Position numbers and translations under genes: made by a program. Positions 34,652 to 44,439 of a stretch of 64,000 nucleotides of DNA are shown in pieces (the stretch's first letter is position 1; each line of letters starts with the position of its first letter). The notes below the pieces were generated by a model. The model was not told the origin of the DNA, searched no databases, and saw only the letters and a program-made list of their open reading frames with translations. Source of the DNA: an uncultured Lachnospiraceae bacterium. GTDB lineage: Bacteria; Bacillota; Clostridia; Lachnospirales; Lachnospiraceae. Location of the stretch: NCBI GenBank assembly GCA_947243855.1, contig CAMXIK010000017.1:1-64000 (forward strand), read 5' to 3'.

Positions 34652-35596
34652 ATGAGCGGACTATTGTATAACAAACCATGGATTTTACAGCGTGCAGATC
34701 CCTATGTGTACAGGCACACGGATGGCAGTTATTATTTTACGGCTTCCGTGCCGGCTTATGACGGCATTGTGCTTCGCAGGGCGGACACGCTTGCGGGACT
34801 TGCGGATGCTGAGGAGGTGGAGATCTGGCATAAGCATGAGAGCGGGATTATGAGCTGTCATATCTGGGCGCCGGAGCTTCATTACATGGACGGCGCGTGG
34901 TATCTCTATTATGCGGGCGGCGATAAGGACGACGTCTGGCAGATCAGGCCCTATGTGTTAGAGTGCAAGGATGCGGACCCGATGACTGGCACATGGACGG
35001 AGAAGGGCAAGATGGGCAGGGCGGACGACGACGAATTTTCCTTCGAGGCTTTCTCGCTGGACGGCACCGTGTTTGAGAACAAGGGAAAATGGTATTATAT
35101 CTGGGCGGAAAAGGTAGGCGTCGGAAAGCAGATTTCGAACCTTTACATAGGAGAATTGGAAACGCCTTACAAGTTAAAGACCGTGCAGGTGCTTTTGACC
35201 ACGCCCGACTACGATTGGGAGCGGGTGGGCTTTTGGGTGAATGAGGGCCCGGCTGTTCTGAAAAGAAATGGTAAAATCTTTATGACGTATTCCGCTTCGG
35301 AGACGGGCATCGCCTATTGTTTGGGAATGATGACGGCGGATGAAAATTCGGATCTGCTGGACCCCCTGTCATGGAAAAAGGAGCGTTATCCGGTGCTTGC
35401 CTCCGACGATTCTCTCGGTGTGTACGGGCCGGGACACAACAGCTTCACCGTGGACGAGGAAGGAAACGATATTCTGGTCTATCACGCGCGGACGGAGACG
35501 GAGATCGTGGGCGACCCGCTTTACAATCCGAACCGTCACGCTATGTTGATGAAATTTGGCTGGGAGAACGGCAGGCCGGTGTTTCGGTTTGATTAG
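34652..35596 (+). CDS. GH43 glycosidase (alpha-L-arabinofuranosidase-type)
   Basis: 314 residues, five-bladed propeller type. The catalytic acids can be placed: base D in LQRADPYVYRH, pKa-modulating D in EAFSLDGTVFE, acid E in GFWVNEGPAVLKRNG. CHIWAPELHYMDGAWYLYYAG is the typical propeller blade, and GPGHNSFTVDEEGNDILVYHAR closes the fold. No signal peptide, so it works on imported oligosaccharides. ATG 34652 has CGGAGG just upstream. It pairs with the GH51 enzyme behind it. Confidence 0.9.
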   Translation: MSGLLYNKPWILQRADPYVYRHTDGSYYFTASVPAYDGIVLRRADTLAGLADAEEVEIWHKHESGIMSCHIWAPELHYMDGAWYLYYAGGDKDDVWQIRPYVLECKDADPMTGTWTEKGKMGRADDDEFSFEAFSLDGTVFENKGKWYYIWAEKVGVGKQISNLYIGELETPYKLKTVQVLLTTPDYDWERVGFWVNEGPAVLKRNGKIFMTYSASETGIAYCLGMMTADENSDLLDPLSWKKERYPVLASDDSLGVYGPGHNSFTVDEEGNDILVYHARTETEIVGDPLYNPNRHAMLMKFGWENGRPVFRFD

Positions 35597-35650
35597 GACA
35601 GCGGTTTACATCATGCAAAACGGAATCTAAAAAGGAAGGAAAGAGGGAGT

Positions 35651-37162
35651 ATGGCAAAAATTTTCATTAACGAGAAGAACAAAAAGGGGCACATCAACCC
35701 GGAGATTTACGGACATTTTTCGGAGCATCTTGGCAGATGCATTTACGAGGGGCTTTATGTGGGGGAGAACTCCGACATTCCGAATGTGAACGGCATGCGT
35801 AAGGACGTGGTGGATGCCCTGAAAGAGATGCAGATTCCGGTGCTTCGCTGGCCGGGCGGCTGTTTCGCGGACGAGTATCACTGGAGAGACGGTATAGGCC
35901 CCAAAGAGAGCCGCAAAAAGATGATCAACACGCATTGGGGCGGCGTGGTGGAGGATAACAGCTTCGGCACGCACGAGTTTTTTGAGCTTTGCGAACAGCT
36001 CGGCTGTAAGACCTATGTGAACGGAAACGTAGGAAGCGGCACGGTACAGGAGATGAGCGAGTGGGTGGAGTACATGACCTTTGACGGCGTTTCCCCCATG
36101 GCGGATCTGCGGAAGAAAAATGGCCATGAGAAGCCGTGGAAGATTGATTATTTTGGCGTGGGCAACGAAAACTGGGGCTGCGGCGGCAATATGACGCCGG
36201 AATATTACGCGAACCTTTACAGAAGATACCAGACCTATGTGCGGCATTATGACAATGCGGCGCCGATTAAAAAGGTTTGCGGCGGCCCTAATGTGGCCGA
36301 CTATTTCTGGACGGAAGGGGTGCTTAAGACCTGCTTTCAACTGCCACAGCCCAATAATATCCCCAACGGTTACATGGACGGCTTATCGCTTCATTATTAC
36401 GTACATCCGGGCGGGTGGGACAACAAAGGCAGCGCCACGGAATTTGACGAGGCGGTCTGGTATCAGACCATGGCGAAAGCGCTCTATATGGAAGAATTGG
36501 TGGAGCGTCACGGCGCGATCATGGATCAGTACGATCCAGAGAAAAAGATCGGCATGATTGTGGACGAGTGGGGCTGCTGGTTTGACGTGGAGCCGGGCAC
36601 CAATCCGGGCTTTTTGTATCAGCAGAATACCATGCGCGATGCTGTGGTGGCGGGCGTGACGCTCAATATCTTTAACAAACACTGCGACCGCGTGAAGATG
36701 GCCTGCATTGCCCAGATGGTCAATGTGCTGCAGTCCGTCATCCTGACAGAAGGGCCGAAGATGATTCTGACGCCTACTTACCATGTCTTCCATATGTATA
36801 AGCATCATCAGGATGCGGAGCTGGTGGAGAGCTGTATCGAGGGCAATAAGATGATCGGCACGAACAAAGACAATCAGGTGCCGCTCCTTGACGAGTCGGT
36901 CTCCGTTGACAAGGAAGGCTATCTGAATGTGACGCTGGCGAATCTCTCTGCGGATGAGGCGGCGCCAGTAGAGCTTTGCTTTATGGAGCTTACCCCGAAG
37001 GAGATTACAGCGGCGGTGCTTCAAGGTGAGATGCACGCCCACAACACCTTTGAGACTCCGGAAACAGTGAAGGAGGAGGCCTTTGACGCTTACGAAGCAA
37101 AGGACGGGAAGATCAGCTTTACCGCGCCGGCCGGCAGCGTGATTAGCTTCCGAATCAGATAA
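35651..37162 (+). CDS. abfA: GH51 alpha-L-arabinofuranosidase, intracellular
   Basis: 503 residues. It begins with [20 protein letters not shown], then [20 protein letters not shown] and the acid/base motif [14 protein letters not shown]; the nucleophile glutamate is in the IVDEWGCW block. These are standard GH51 features of enzymes that remove arabinose from arabinan and arabinoxylan oligosaccharides. There is no signal peptide. GAAAGAGGGAGT precedes the ATG. Confidence 0.95.
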   Translation: MAKIFINEKNKKGHINPEIYGHFSEHLGRCIYEGLYVGENSDIPNVNGMRKDVVDALKEMQIPVLRWPGGCFADEYHWRDGIGPKESRKKMINTHWGGVVEDNSFGTHEFFELCEQLGCKTYVNGNVGSGTVQEMSEWVEYMTFDGVSPMADLRKKNGHEKPWKIDYFGVGNENWGCGGNMTPEYYANLYRRYQTYVRHYDNAAPIKKVCGGPNVADYFWTEGVLKTCFQLPQPNNIPNGYMDGLSLHYYVHPGGWDNKGSATEFDEAVWYQTMAKALYMEELVERHGAIMDQYDPEKKIGMIVDEWGCWFDVEPGTNPGFLYQQNTMRDAVVAGVTLNIFNKHCDRVKMACIAQMVNVLQSVILTEGPKMILTPTYHVFHMYKHHQDAELVESCIEGNKMIGTNKDNQVPLLDESVSVDKEGYLNVTLANLSADEAAPVELCFMELTPKEITAAVLQGEMHAHNTFETPETVKEEAFDAYEAKDGKISFTAPAGSVISFRIR

Positions 37163-37178
37163 AAAGAGGATACAGCGT

Positions 37179-37457
37179 ATGGAGAGAGAGCAGAAACGCA
37201 TCTGCCGTAAATGTCTCACCAGAGACATGGATCAGGAAGCGTATTTCAAAAATCTGCATGACTACATTGCCAATCTGGACGAGGATTTAAAGGTTGAGGA
37301 GCCGCTTTATGAAAAGCGGCTCTCTCTTTGCAAGGAATGCGATCTGCTTCTGGACGGCATGTGCAGGGCTTGCGGATGCTTTGTGGAACTGCGGGCGGCG
37401 ATGAAGAAAAACGGCTGTCCCTATGAGAAATGGGGCGCTTTTACAGAAAATTTATAA
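37179..37457 (+). CDS. small zinc-ribbon-like protein (DUF6171 type)
   Basis: 92 residues with cysteine pairs ICRKCLTRD, LCKECDLLLDGMCRACGCF and NGCPYEKW that could bind metal. It is 16 nt after abfA, so it is in the same transcript. I recognise it as a recurring Lachnospiraceae protein without known function. Confidence 0.75.
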   Translation: MEREQKRICRKCLTRDMDQEAYFKNLHDYIANLDEDLKVEEPLYEKRLSLCKECDLLLDGMCRACGCFVELRAAMKKNGCPYEKWGAFTENL

Positions 37458-37479
37458 ATGAACAAATTTATCTTACTTT

Positions 37480-37546
37480 AAATAATTCAAAAAAAGCTAA
37501 AATAATTCAAAAAGCTATTGACGCACACCTGTCATTATTGTACAAT
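37480..37546 (+). promoter_or_regulatory. promoter with tandem 20-bp-spaced operator-like repeats
   Basis: AAATAATTCAA occurs at 37480-37490 and again at 37500-37510, each followed by an A-run and AGCTA, exactly 20 bp apart. TTGACG (37518-37523), 17 bp, TACAAT (37541-37546) follow at once. The leader to the SBP gene is about 185 nt and contains hairpins GCTTAA/TTAAGC (37590-37608) and CCTAAA/TTTAGG (37678-37693). Confidence 0.65.
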
Positions 37547-37740
37547 ATGAACATAAGATAACCGCAAAAAAAAAAAAAATGTACAGGTTGCTTAATTTAT
37601 GTTAAGCAAAGACATGAAATGTTCACATTTTTTTGACTTGGGATCGCTGTTTTTACATTGACAAATCAGACAGAAATCCTAAAGTATTTTAGGAAATCAC
37701 GCGGTTATCGAACAGCATATTCTTTAAAGGAGGAAAAAGA

Positions 37741-39231
37741 ATGAAAAAGAAAGTATTGGCTACCTTGATGACAGCGGCAATGCTTGCAACCACCCTTGTA
37801 GGCTGCGGCGGCGGTGCAGCAGACGGCGGTGCGGCTCCGGCAGGTGACGGTGCGGCGACAGAGGCTCCGGCAGCGGACAGCGGCGACGGTGCAGCGGCAG
37901 ACGGTGGGGCTGAGGAGGCGCCCGCAGAAGATGGCGCGGCAGCAGAGGAAGAGATTCCTACCGCTACCTTCGGTGATCCCAACGGTACCCACATGGAGAT
38001 GTGGACATTCGTGGAGATTCACGGACAGCACTACGGCAACATGGTTGAAAAATGGAATGAGCAGAATCCCGACAGAACCATCGAGATTACCTGCACTACA
38101 TATCCTTACGCAGACATGCATACAAAACTGTTAACTTCCCTGAACGCTGGTACGGGCGCTCCTGATATCTGCGACGTGGAGATCGGTCAGTTCCCGAACG
38201 TGGTGGCAGGTCTTGACACCTGGCTTGTTCCCCAGAACGATGCGGCGGCTCCTTACCTTGACACCATGGTTCCGGCAAGAATGGCTGTTTACTCTGGCTC
38301 TGACGGAAACAACTATGGTATTCCTTACCACGTAGGCGCTACCGTAATGTACTATAACGTAGCGGCAATGGCAGAGGCTATGGGTATTTCCAATGACGAC
38401 GTAATTGCTAAGATCGACGCGGTTGTGACATGGGATGACTATGCAGCGCTTGGTAACGAGTATCTGGCAGCTCTGGGCAATCCGGAGGATAAGCACTGGA
38501 CTTCCGTTGATACCGCTGGCTGTGACTGGCAGTGGATCGCTATGGCTGAGTACGGCGAAGACTGGACCGGCGGCATGGGCGGCACGGCAAACGTACAGCT
38601 TGAGTCCGTTAAGAAGATGTGCACCATGGAGCAGGAGTGGGTAAACAGCGGTCTTGCAATGGTATCTCCTGACGGCCACGTTGACTTAGAGGCTGGCTTC
38701 CAGAACATTCTGGATCACAACATCGTATCTTTCCCGAAGGCTATGTGGTATATGAGCCGTTTCACCAACTACATGCCTGAGGAAAAAGGCAACTGGTATA
38801 TCGCGAAGTGTCCTGTATTCGAAGCAGGCCAGAAGTGCTCCGTTGGTATCGGCGGTACCGGTACGGTTGTAACGCAGCAGGCAGGCGATAAGGATCTTGC
38901 TTCTGAGTTCCTCTGCTGGGCTAAGATGTCCGAGGAAGGTGAGCAGCTGATCTGGGATAACCTTGGTTTCGACGTATGTAACACCGTTCTTTGGAACGAC
39001 GACGCATTCGCACATGACGACAATAACCAGTACAACCAGTTCTTTATCAACTATCCTTACGATGTGCTTTACAGCATCAAGGACGATATCGGAACGGTTT
39101 ACACCACGGCTATCAGCCCGACCATCAACGAGCAGATGTGTAACGTAACCTTAAACGACATTCTTGAGAATGGCGTGAGCGTTGACGAGGCGCTGCAGGC
39201 AGCTCAGGATGTGGTTGATCTCGAACAGTAG
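37741..39231 (+). CDS. sugar ABC transporter solute-binding lipoprotein
   Basis: 496 residues. MKKKVLATLMTAAMLATT-LVGCG gives a lipoprotein signal with the lipobox LVGC. A 60-residue Ala/Gly/Asp/Glu-rich linker (AADGGAAPAGDGAATEAPA) precedes a type 1 binding domain with MVEKWNEQNPDRTIEI, GAPDICDVEIGQF and YGIPYHVGATVMYYNV. Tryptophan-rich segments are consistent with oligosaccharide binding. It is followed by two permeases. The arabinofuranosidases upstream suggest arabino-oligosaccharides as cargo; that is inference. Confidence 0.95.
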   Translation: MKKKVLATLMTAAMLATTLVGCGGGAADGGAAPAGDGAATEAPAADSGDGAAADGGAEEAPAEDGAAAEEEIPTATFGDPNGTHMEMWTFVEIHGQHYGNMVEKWNEQNPDRTIEITCTTYPYADMHTKLLTSLNAGTGAPDICDVEIGQFPNVVAGLDTWLVPQNDAAAPYLDTMVPARMAVYSGSDGNNYGIPYHVGATVMYYNVAAMAEAMGISNDDVIAKIDAVVTWDDYAALGNEYLAALGNPEDKHWTSVDTAGCDWQWIAMAEYGEDWTGGMGGTANVQLESVKKMCTMEQEWVNSGLAMVSPDGHVDLEAGFQNILDHNIVSFPKAMWYMSRFTNYMPEEKGNWYIAKCPVFEAGQKCSVGIGGTGTVVTQQAGDKDLASEFLCWAKMSEEGEQLIWDNLGFDVCNTVLWNDDAFAHDDNNQYNQFFINYPYDVLYSIKDDIGTVYTTAISPTINEQMCNVTLNDILENGVSVDEALQAAQDVVDLEQ

Positions 39232-39240
39232 GAAATGAAT

Positions 39241-39272
39241 AGAGGGGATTGTTTAGACAATCCCCTCTTTGC
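39241..39272 (+). terminator. intra-operon terminator or mRNA-end hairpin
   Basis: A perfect 12-bp stem (39241-39252 with 39257-39268) and 4-nt loop right after the SBP stop. Such hairpins usually give more SBP than permease mRNA. Confidence 0.8.
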
Positions 39273-39316
39273 TGTAAGATGGGTGTATAGTTGACAAAGA
39301 TTGGGAGTGTGTGCGT

Positions 39317-40216
39317 ATGAATAAAATTAAAAAATTCTTCTATTCGCAGAAGGCGGCGCCCTATGTATTTGTGCTTCCTTTTATTATTAGTTTTCTATTA
39401 TTCTGGGTTTATCCGTTATGCAGTACAGTCACCATGAGTTTTCAGGATATCAAACCTACCGGTACGGAATGGGTGGGAGTGAGCAACTTTCAAAAGCTGC
39501 TAAAAGATACCGTATTCCACACGGCAATTAAGAACAGTTTTCAATATATGGTTTTGACGCTGGTTCTGCTGATTCCGTTCCCGATGTTCTTTGCGGTGTT
39601 GATGGATTCCAGACTGGTGAAGGCAAAAGGCTTTTGGAAGGCCTGCCTGTATGTACCGGCGCTTACCTCGGTGGTTATTTCCGGTACCCTGTTTCGACTG
39701 ATGTTTTCCGAGTACCCTACCGGCCAGATGAATGTGATTACGACGGCCCTCGGACTTGGAACGTTTAAATGGCTAAAGATGAAAGCTACCGGTCTCGGCG
39801 CCCTTTTACTTGTGGCATGCTGGAGATGGACCGGTGTCAATATGCTCTACTTTATTTCCGGATTAAAGGCGATCGATACCGCCATGTACGAGGCGGCCGA
39901 TATCGACGGCGCGACCGCATGGCAGAAATTCCGGTATGTTACCATTCCTCTTTTGAAACCGACCACCGTTTACGTGCTGACGATCAGCGTGTACGCTGGT
40001 CTGGCAATGTTCATGGAATCCTACATGTTGTGGGCTGGCCCCGATTCACCGAACAATATCGGTCTGACGATCGTGGGATACCTGTACAAGCGCGGTATTA
40101 CCAAGAACCAGCTCGGCTACGGCAGCGCGGTAGGTATTGTCCTTCTTGTAATCGCACTGGCTATCAATATCATACAGCTCGTTGTCAACGGGACATTAGG
40201 GAAGGAGGAAGACTGA
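39317..40216 (+). CDS. sugar ABC transporter permease, MalF type
   Basis: 299 residues with six hydrophobic segments: APYVFVLPFIISFLLFWVYP first, and the EAA loop MYEAADIDGATAWQKFRYVT that docks the ATPase. ATG 39317 with GGGAG 9-10 nt upstream is better than GTG 39311. It is the first of two permeases and no ATPase gene follows. Confidence 0.95.
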   Translation: MNKIKKFFYSQKAAPYVFVLPFIISFLLFWVYPLCSTVTMSFQDIKPTGTEWVGVSNFQKLLKDTVFHTAIKNSFQYMVLTLVLLIPFPMFFAVLMDSRLVKAKGFWKACLYVPALTSVVISGTLFRLMFSEYPTGQMNVITTALGLGTFKWLKMKATGLGALLLVACWRWTGVNMLYFISGLKAIDTAMYEAADIDGATAWQKFRYVTIPLLKPTTVYVLTISVYAGLAMFMESYMLWAGPDSPNNIGLTIVGYLYKRGITKNQLGYGSAVGIVLLVIALAINIIQLVVNGTLGKEED

Positions 40217-40217
40217 T

Positions 40218-41105
40218 ATGGCAGAAACAACCTCTGTAAAAGGCAAAGAAACTGGAGGAATGAGAGCCAAAAGAAATGTTTTAACCGTATTTTCAACGGC
40301 GCTGTTTGCGGTTCTTTCCTTCCTGATCGTATATCCGCTGTTTGCCGGATTGATCGCATCCTTCCGGCCCGGTACGGAGCTGATCCGCCGGGGCCTGAGC
40401 ATCAATTTGGATTTCAGCACCATGACGCTTGGCAACTATACTTATCTGTTCGGCAATAACGTGGACGGCCACAAATATTTTATGTGGTACAAGAACAGTC
40501 TGGTACTGATGCTTGTCACGGTATTTCTGACACTGCTTGTCTGCTATATCGTGGCTTACGGCTTGACGATGTACAATTATAAATTGAAGAACTTCCTGTT
40601 CTTCCTTGTGATCGCAACGATGATGGTTCCTTTCGAGATTTTGATTCTCCCTCTTTACAAGGAGATGATTAACCTGAAACTGGTTGATACCATCTGGGGC
40701 GTGATGCTGCCGGGACTCTGCGGCGCCTCCACGATTTTCTTCTTCCGGCAGTATATGACGGGACTGCCCAAGGATCTGCTGGATGCGGGCCGGATCGACG
40801 GCGCGACCGAGTACGGGATCTGCTTTAAAATTATGATGCCGATCACGAAACCCGCATTTGCGGCTATGGCGATTCTGTGTGCGATGGGTTCCTGGAATAA
40901 CGTGCTTTGGCCGATGCTGGTATACAGAAGCGCAGAGAAGTTTACGCTTCCGATTGGTTTGAACACGTTGCTGACACCTTACGGAAACAACTATGACGTG
41001 CTGATTGCCGGTTCCATGTTCGGTATTTTACCGGTATTCATCATTTTCCTCTGTTTCCAGAGATACTTTATCGAGGGTATGACGGCCGGAGCTGTCAAAG
41101 GTTAG
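40218..41105 (+). CDS. sugar ABC transporter permease, MalG type
   Basis: 295 residues, six membrane segments, start SVKGKETGGMRAKRN then FLIVYPLFAGLIASFRPG. The EAA loop is LLDAGRIDGATEYGICFKIM. It begins 1 nt after the MalF-type stop. Together they form the channel; ATP hydrolysis must come from a shared ATPase encoded elsewhere. Confidence 0.95.
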   Translation: MAETTSVKGKETGGMRAKRNVLTVFSTALFAVLSFLIVYPLFAGLIASFRPGTELIRRGLSINLDFSTMTLGNYTYLFGNNVDGHKYFMWYKNSLVLMLVTVFLTLLVCYIVAYGLTMYNYKLKNFLFFLVIATMMVPFEILILPLYKEMINLKLVDTIWGVMLPGLCGASTIFFFRQYMTGLPKDLLDAGRIDGATEYGICFKIMMPITKPAFAAMAILCAMGSWNNVLWPMLVYRSAEKFTLPIGLNTLLTPYGNNYDVLIAGSMFGILPVFIIFLCFQRYFIEGMTAGAVKG

Positions 41106-41215
41106 ACTTTACGTTCGGGCATACACTCCAAGTGCCAAGGGGCTGCTGCGACGCCGGTTTACCGGCTATAGCAGCGGCTCCTTTTAACGATACAAATACA
41201 AAACGAGGGGCGAGC

Positions 41216-43186
41216 ATGGGAACCGTATTTGATGATCTGATTGACCGTGTAAAAAATGAAAAAAATACCGACTATCTGACCGGAATGGTCAACAGAAGAG
41301 GGCTTCACGAGATTTGGGACCGGCTGCCGGGGGAGGCGCATGTCCACTGCCTTTATATGGACGTTGACAATTTTAAGCTGGTCAATGATGTGTATGGACA
41401 TGCAAAAGGGGATGAGCTGCTTATTTTTGTGAGCAGGCTTCTTCGGGAGGTTTTTCCCGGACAGTTGGTGGTGCGGCTGGGCGGGGATGAGTTTGTGGTG
41501 CTCTGTGATGCGGGTGTGCGCGTGGAGGAAATCGAAGAGAAGCTGGAGCCGCTGCAGCAGAGGCTGCGGGAGGAGTTTGACGAGTCGCTGCGGGAGGTTC
41601 TTTCTTTCAGCATCGGCCTTGTATGCAGTCAGAGCGTTTCGGACAACTTATCCGTGATTCTGGATCAGGGCGACGAGGCCATGTATTATATTAAGAAGAA
41701 TGGAAAAGGGAGTTATGTAAACTACGAAATCATCCGCAAAGAACTGGCAGTCCAGAAGGCGATGAAAGACAGGGCGCTTACCGCTTTCCGGGAGGAAGAG
41801 TTTATCCTGCGCTTTCAGCCTATGGTCTATTTGCAAAATTCGGACGTGTATGCGGCGAAAGCCGTCCTGTGTTGGAACTTCTCAGGGCAGGCAGTCTTGG
41901 AGGAGGAAATCTTTGTTCCGGTATTGGAACAGTACGGCGTGATCACGAAATTGGATAAGATGCTTTTTGAACGGGTGTGCCAATGGAAACAGCGTTGGAA
42001 GAACACCGTCTTTGAGACGCTGCAGATCTATGTCCGCGTTTCCACGAAATATATTTTGCAGACAGACGGGATTCGCCATATCAGGGAGTGTTTGGAAACG
42101 TATCAGGTTAAGGCGGAGGAGATCAAGCTCTGTATTGAGGAGGAAAGTTTTCTGGGGCGCGGAGAAAAAATTGTCTGCGCGGTGGAAGCGCTGTCTGGGA
42201 TGGGGTTTGAAATTGCCATTGAGAATTTTGGTTCCGCTTCTTCCTTTAAAGTGCTGCAGCATGTGCCGGCAAATATTCTGAAACTGGACCCAAGGCTGCT
42301 GCATTCTGAAACGGACAATGACAAGCGGCCGCTTCTCTTGCTTCGCAATGTGATCGGTCTGGGCCGGGATTTACAGTTTATGATTGTGGCGCAGGGAATT
42401 AAAAACAGCGTGCAGGCCGGGGCGCTGGCCAATTTTGGCGCCCAGCTTGGATCGGGAGATTTTTACGGGAAGCCGCTGCCGCCGGAGACGTTTTTTGAGA
42501 GGTATCGGGAGCGTTATTTCTTTGCAAGCAACCGGATTCCTACGGTGTATTCTTTCGATCATCATCTTCTGGATGCGGACGGGAAGAATGAAGGGCAGAT
42601 TTCCGGAGAGGGGATTACCTATGAGGCCGGCGTGGTAGCGGGGCAGACAGCGCTCTCTTTTCCCGGAGGCAAGGTGAAGGAAAATACGGTAATTCTGCCG
42701 AAGTCTGTCATGTACAGCGAAAGTTTTACCATTTGTCTGTGGGTTAACACGGCGGAAGAGCAGAGATGGACGAGTGTAGTTTACATAACATATATGGACG
42801 GCTTTTTGAGCCTTGTACCCTGGGACGGAATCGCCAGTTGTGTGTTCCGCATGAAGGATGACCGGGAAGTAAACGAGTGGTTTGACATATTCGGGCGGCC
42901 AGTGGTGCCCGGAGAGTGGGCTTATCTGTGCGTCTCCTATGATGTGGTTACGGGATTGGTCAGACTGTATTTTAACGGTATGCTGATCGGCAGCAGGGAT
43001 CAGGCGCCGAACCTGAAAGTTCCCGACCGGGTGGTCATAGGAGGGGATGAATACCAGAAATCCTTCCACGGCAAGGTGGCGGGATTGGAAATCTACCATT
43101 GCGTGCTGCCGGAGGAGGAAATAGAGAAAAAGTTTAAAGCATACCAAAGCGATCCGACTTTTCAGGGAACCAAAGGAAAGAAATAA
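41216..43186 (+). CDS. soluble GGDEF - degenerate EAL - LamG protein
   Basis: 656 residues from ATG 41216 (GAGGGGCGAGC upstream). Residues about 15-170 are a GGDEF domain with DYLTGMVNRRGLHEIW and an intact VVRLGGDEFVVL; the inhibitory RxxD is absent (FPGQ). Residues about 185-440 align with an EAL domain, but its catalytic residues are lost: EAL reads KAV (YAAKAVLCW), DDFG reads ENFG, and the AEGVE glutamate is Q (VAQGIKNSV). The last 200 residues form a LamG/ConA-like jellyroll (SFTICLWVNTAEEQRWTSVV, WAYLCVSYDVVTGLVRLYFN, VVIGGDEYQKSFHGKVAGLE). No signal peptide or membrane segment is seen. It may make c-di-GMP and sense it or a glycan in the cytoplasm. Confidence 0.85.
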   Translation: MGTVFDDLIDRVKNEKNTDYLTGMVNRRGLHEIWDRLPGEAHVHCLYMDVDNFKLVNDVYGHAKGDELLIFVSRLLREVFPGQLVVRLGGDEFVVLCDAGVRVEEIEEKLEPLQQRLREEFDESLREVLSFSIGLVCSQSVSDNLSVILDQGDEAMYYIKKNGKGSYVNYEIIRKELAVQKAMKDRALTAFREEEFILRFQPMVYLQNSDVYAAKAVLCWNFSGQAVLEEEIFVPVLEQYGVITKLDKMLFERVCQWKQRWKNTVFETLQIYVRVSTKYILQTDGIRHIRECLETYQVKAEEIKLCIEEESFLGRGEKIVCAVEALSGMGFEIAIENFGSASSFKVLQHVPANILKLDPRLLHSETDNDKRPLLLLRNVIGLGRDLQFMIVAQGIKNSVQAGALANFGAQLGSGDFYGKPLPPETFFERYRERYFFASNRIPTVYSFDHHLLDADGKNEGQISGEGITYEAGVVAGQTALSFPGGKVKENTVILPKSVMYSESFTICLWVNTAEEQRWTSVVYITYMDGFLSLVPWDGIASCVFRMKDDREVNEWFDIFGRPVVPGEWAYLCVSYDVVTGLVRLYFNGMLIGSRDQAPNLKVPDRVVIGGDEYQKSFHGKVAGLEIYHCVLPEEEIEKKFKAYQSDPTFQGTKGKK

Positions 43187-43187
43187 A

Positions 43188-43215
43188 AAAACTCTCCCCA
43201 AAAGGGAGAGTTTTA
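43188..43215. terminator. bidirectional terminator
   Basis: ACTCTCCC (43191-43198), 5-nt loop, GGGAGAGT (43204-43211), flanked by A- and T-runs, between convergent genes. Confidence 0.85.
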
Positions 43216-43226
43216 CTTGTCTATGC

Positions 43227-44408
43227 CTATTTTGCAGCGCGATAAATGGCAATAAAGTCTTCTTTAGCCAGTTTTTTCGCGGAGCCGATTTCTCCATAGG
43301 CGCCAGCTATGCTTTCCGCCATCTTTTCGATTTCTTCCTCTGTGGGTGAAATGCCAAGTTCCGTGAGGGTGATGGGCATACCGATTTTATGGAAGAAATC
43401 TTCTGTGGCCTCGATCCCGGCCAGAGCGGTTTCTGCGTCGGAGGTTTTCGCGTTGACATTCATGACGTGGGTAGCATAACGTACAAATCTGGGAAGGGAG
43501 TCCCTATATACATATCTTGCCCAGCTTCCCCAGATTGCCGCCAGTCCCGCGCCGTGCGTCACATCGTACATGCCGCCCAGTTCGTGCTCAAGCTTATGGG
43601 GGACGAAATCATCTGCGGTGTTGCCGCAGCCGGTAAGACCGTTGTGGGAGAGGCTGCCCGCCCACATGACTTCCGCCCGGGCATCGTAATTGTCGGGTTC
43701 TTCATGCAGGAGCAAAGCGTTTTTCATCACGGTTGTCAAAAGCCCTTCCGCGATGGCGTCCGTAAGCTCCATCTTTGCGCCGTTTGTAAAGTAACGCTCC
43801 ATGGTATGCATCATGATATCGGTGCATCCTGATTCGGTCTGGTAATCCGGCAGGGTCTTTGTAAGCTCGGGATTCATGAGCGTGAATTTCGGACAGGCGT
43901 AAGCGCTGTTACAGGAGCGTTTCTCGCCGGTCTTTTTATTGGTGATGACACAGGATTTGGAAGTTTCGCTTCCGGCCGCCGCGATGGTAATGACGCAGCC
44001 GATTGGCAGACAAGCCGCCGGCTTTCTGACATGGCGGAACAGCTCCCATACGTCGCGGTCTGGCTCCGCAAGGCCGTAGCCGATGGCTTTGGCGGTGTCA
44101 ACGGCGCTGCCGCCGCCGATGGCGAGAAGAAAATCACATCCCGTTGCCTTTCCGATCCGGATTCCCTCGTATACTTTTTCAAGATGGGGATTGGGTACGA
44201 CGCCGCCCAGTTCTGAATAGTCGATTCCTTCCGATTCGAGGGAGGCTTTCACCAGAGTAAGCAGACCGGAACGCACGGCGCTCTTCCCGCCGTATACAAG
44301 TAAAACATGGGAACCGCCGTATTCCTTGACAAGCTTTCCGGCTTCTTTTTCCGTGCCGGTTCCGAACAGAATGCGGGTGGGACAGTAAAAATCAAAATTG
44401 TTGATCAT
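43227..44408 (-). CDS. iron-containing alcohol dehydrogenase (butanol dehydrogenase-like)
   Basis: 393 residues. NFDFYCPTRILFGTG start, NAD(P) loop CDFLLAIGGGSAVDTAKAIG, and metal ligands in the second domain (DIMMHTMERYF, PHKLEHELGGMYDVTHGAGLA). This is the Fe-ADH/BDH type that reduces aldehydes with NAD(P)H. AAGGAG lies 8 nt before ATG 44408, preferred over the longer frame to 44462. It follows the chemoreceptor gene by 31 nt, so the three minus-strand genes may share a transcript. Confidence 0.95.
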   Translation of the reverse strand: MINNFDFYCPTRILFGTGTEKEAGKLVKEYGGSHVLLVYGGKSAVRSGLLTLVKASLESEGIDYSELGGVVPNPHLEKVYEGIRIGKATGCDFLLAIGGGSAVDTAKAIGYGLAEPDRDVWELFRHVRKPAACLPIGCVITIAAAGSETSKSCVITNKKTGEKRSCNSAYACPKFTLMNPELTKTLPDYQTESGCTDIMMHTMERYFTNGAKMELTDAIAEGLLTTVMKNALLLHEEPDNYDARAEVMWAGSLSHNGLTGCGNTADDFVPHKLEHELGGMYDVTHGAGLAAIWGSWARYVYRDSLPRFVRYATHVMNVNAKTSDAETALAGIEATEDFFHKIGMPITLTELGISPTEEEIEKMAESIAGAYGEIGSAKKLAKEDFIAIYRAAK

Positions 44409-44439
44409 GGTGCGCTCCTTTTTGTGTGCTGTTGTCTGC

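Noticed and set aside
37805..37960. Tandem repeat in the SBP gene
   Set aside because: It is an Ala/Gly/Asp/Glu low-complexity linker of a lipoprotein, common in Lachnospiraceae, not a true repeat unit.
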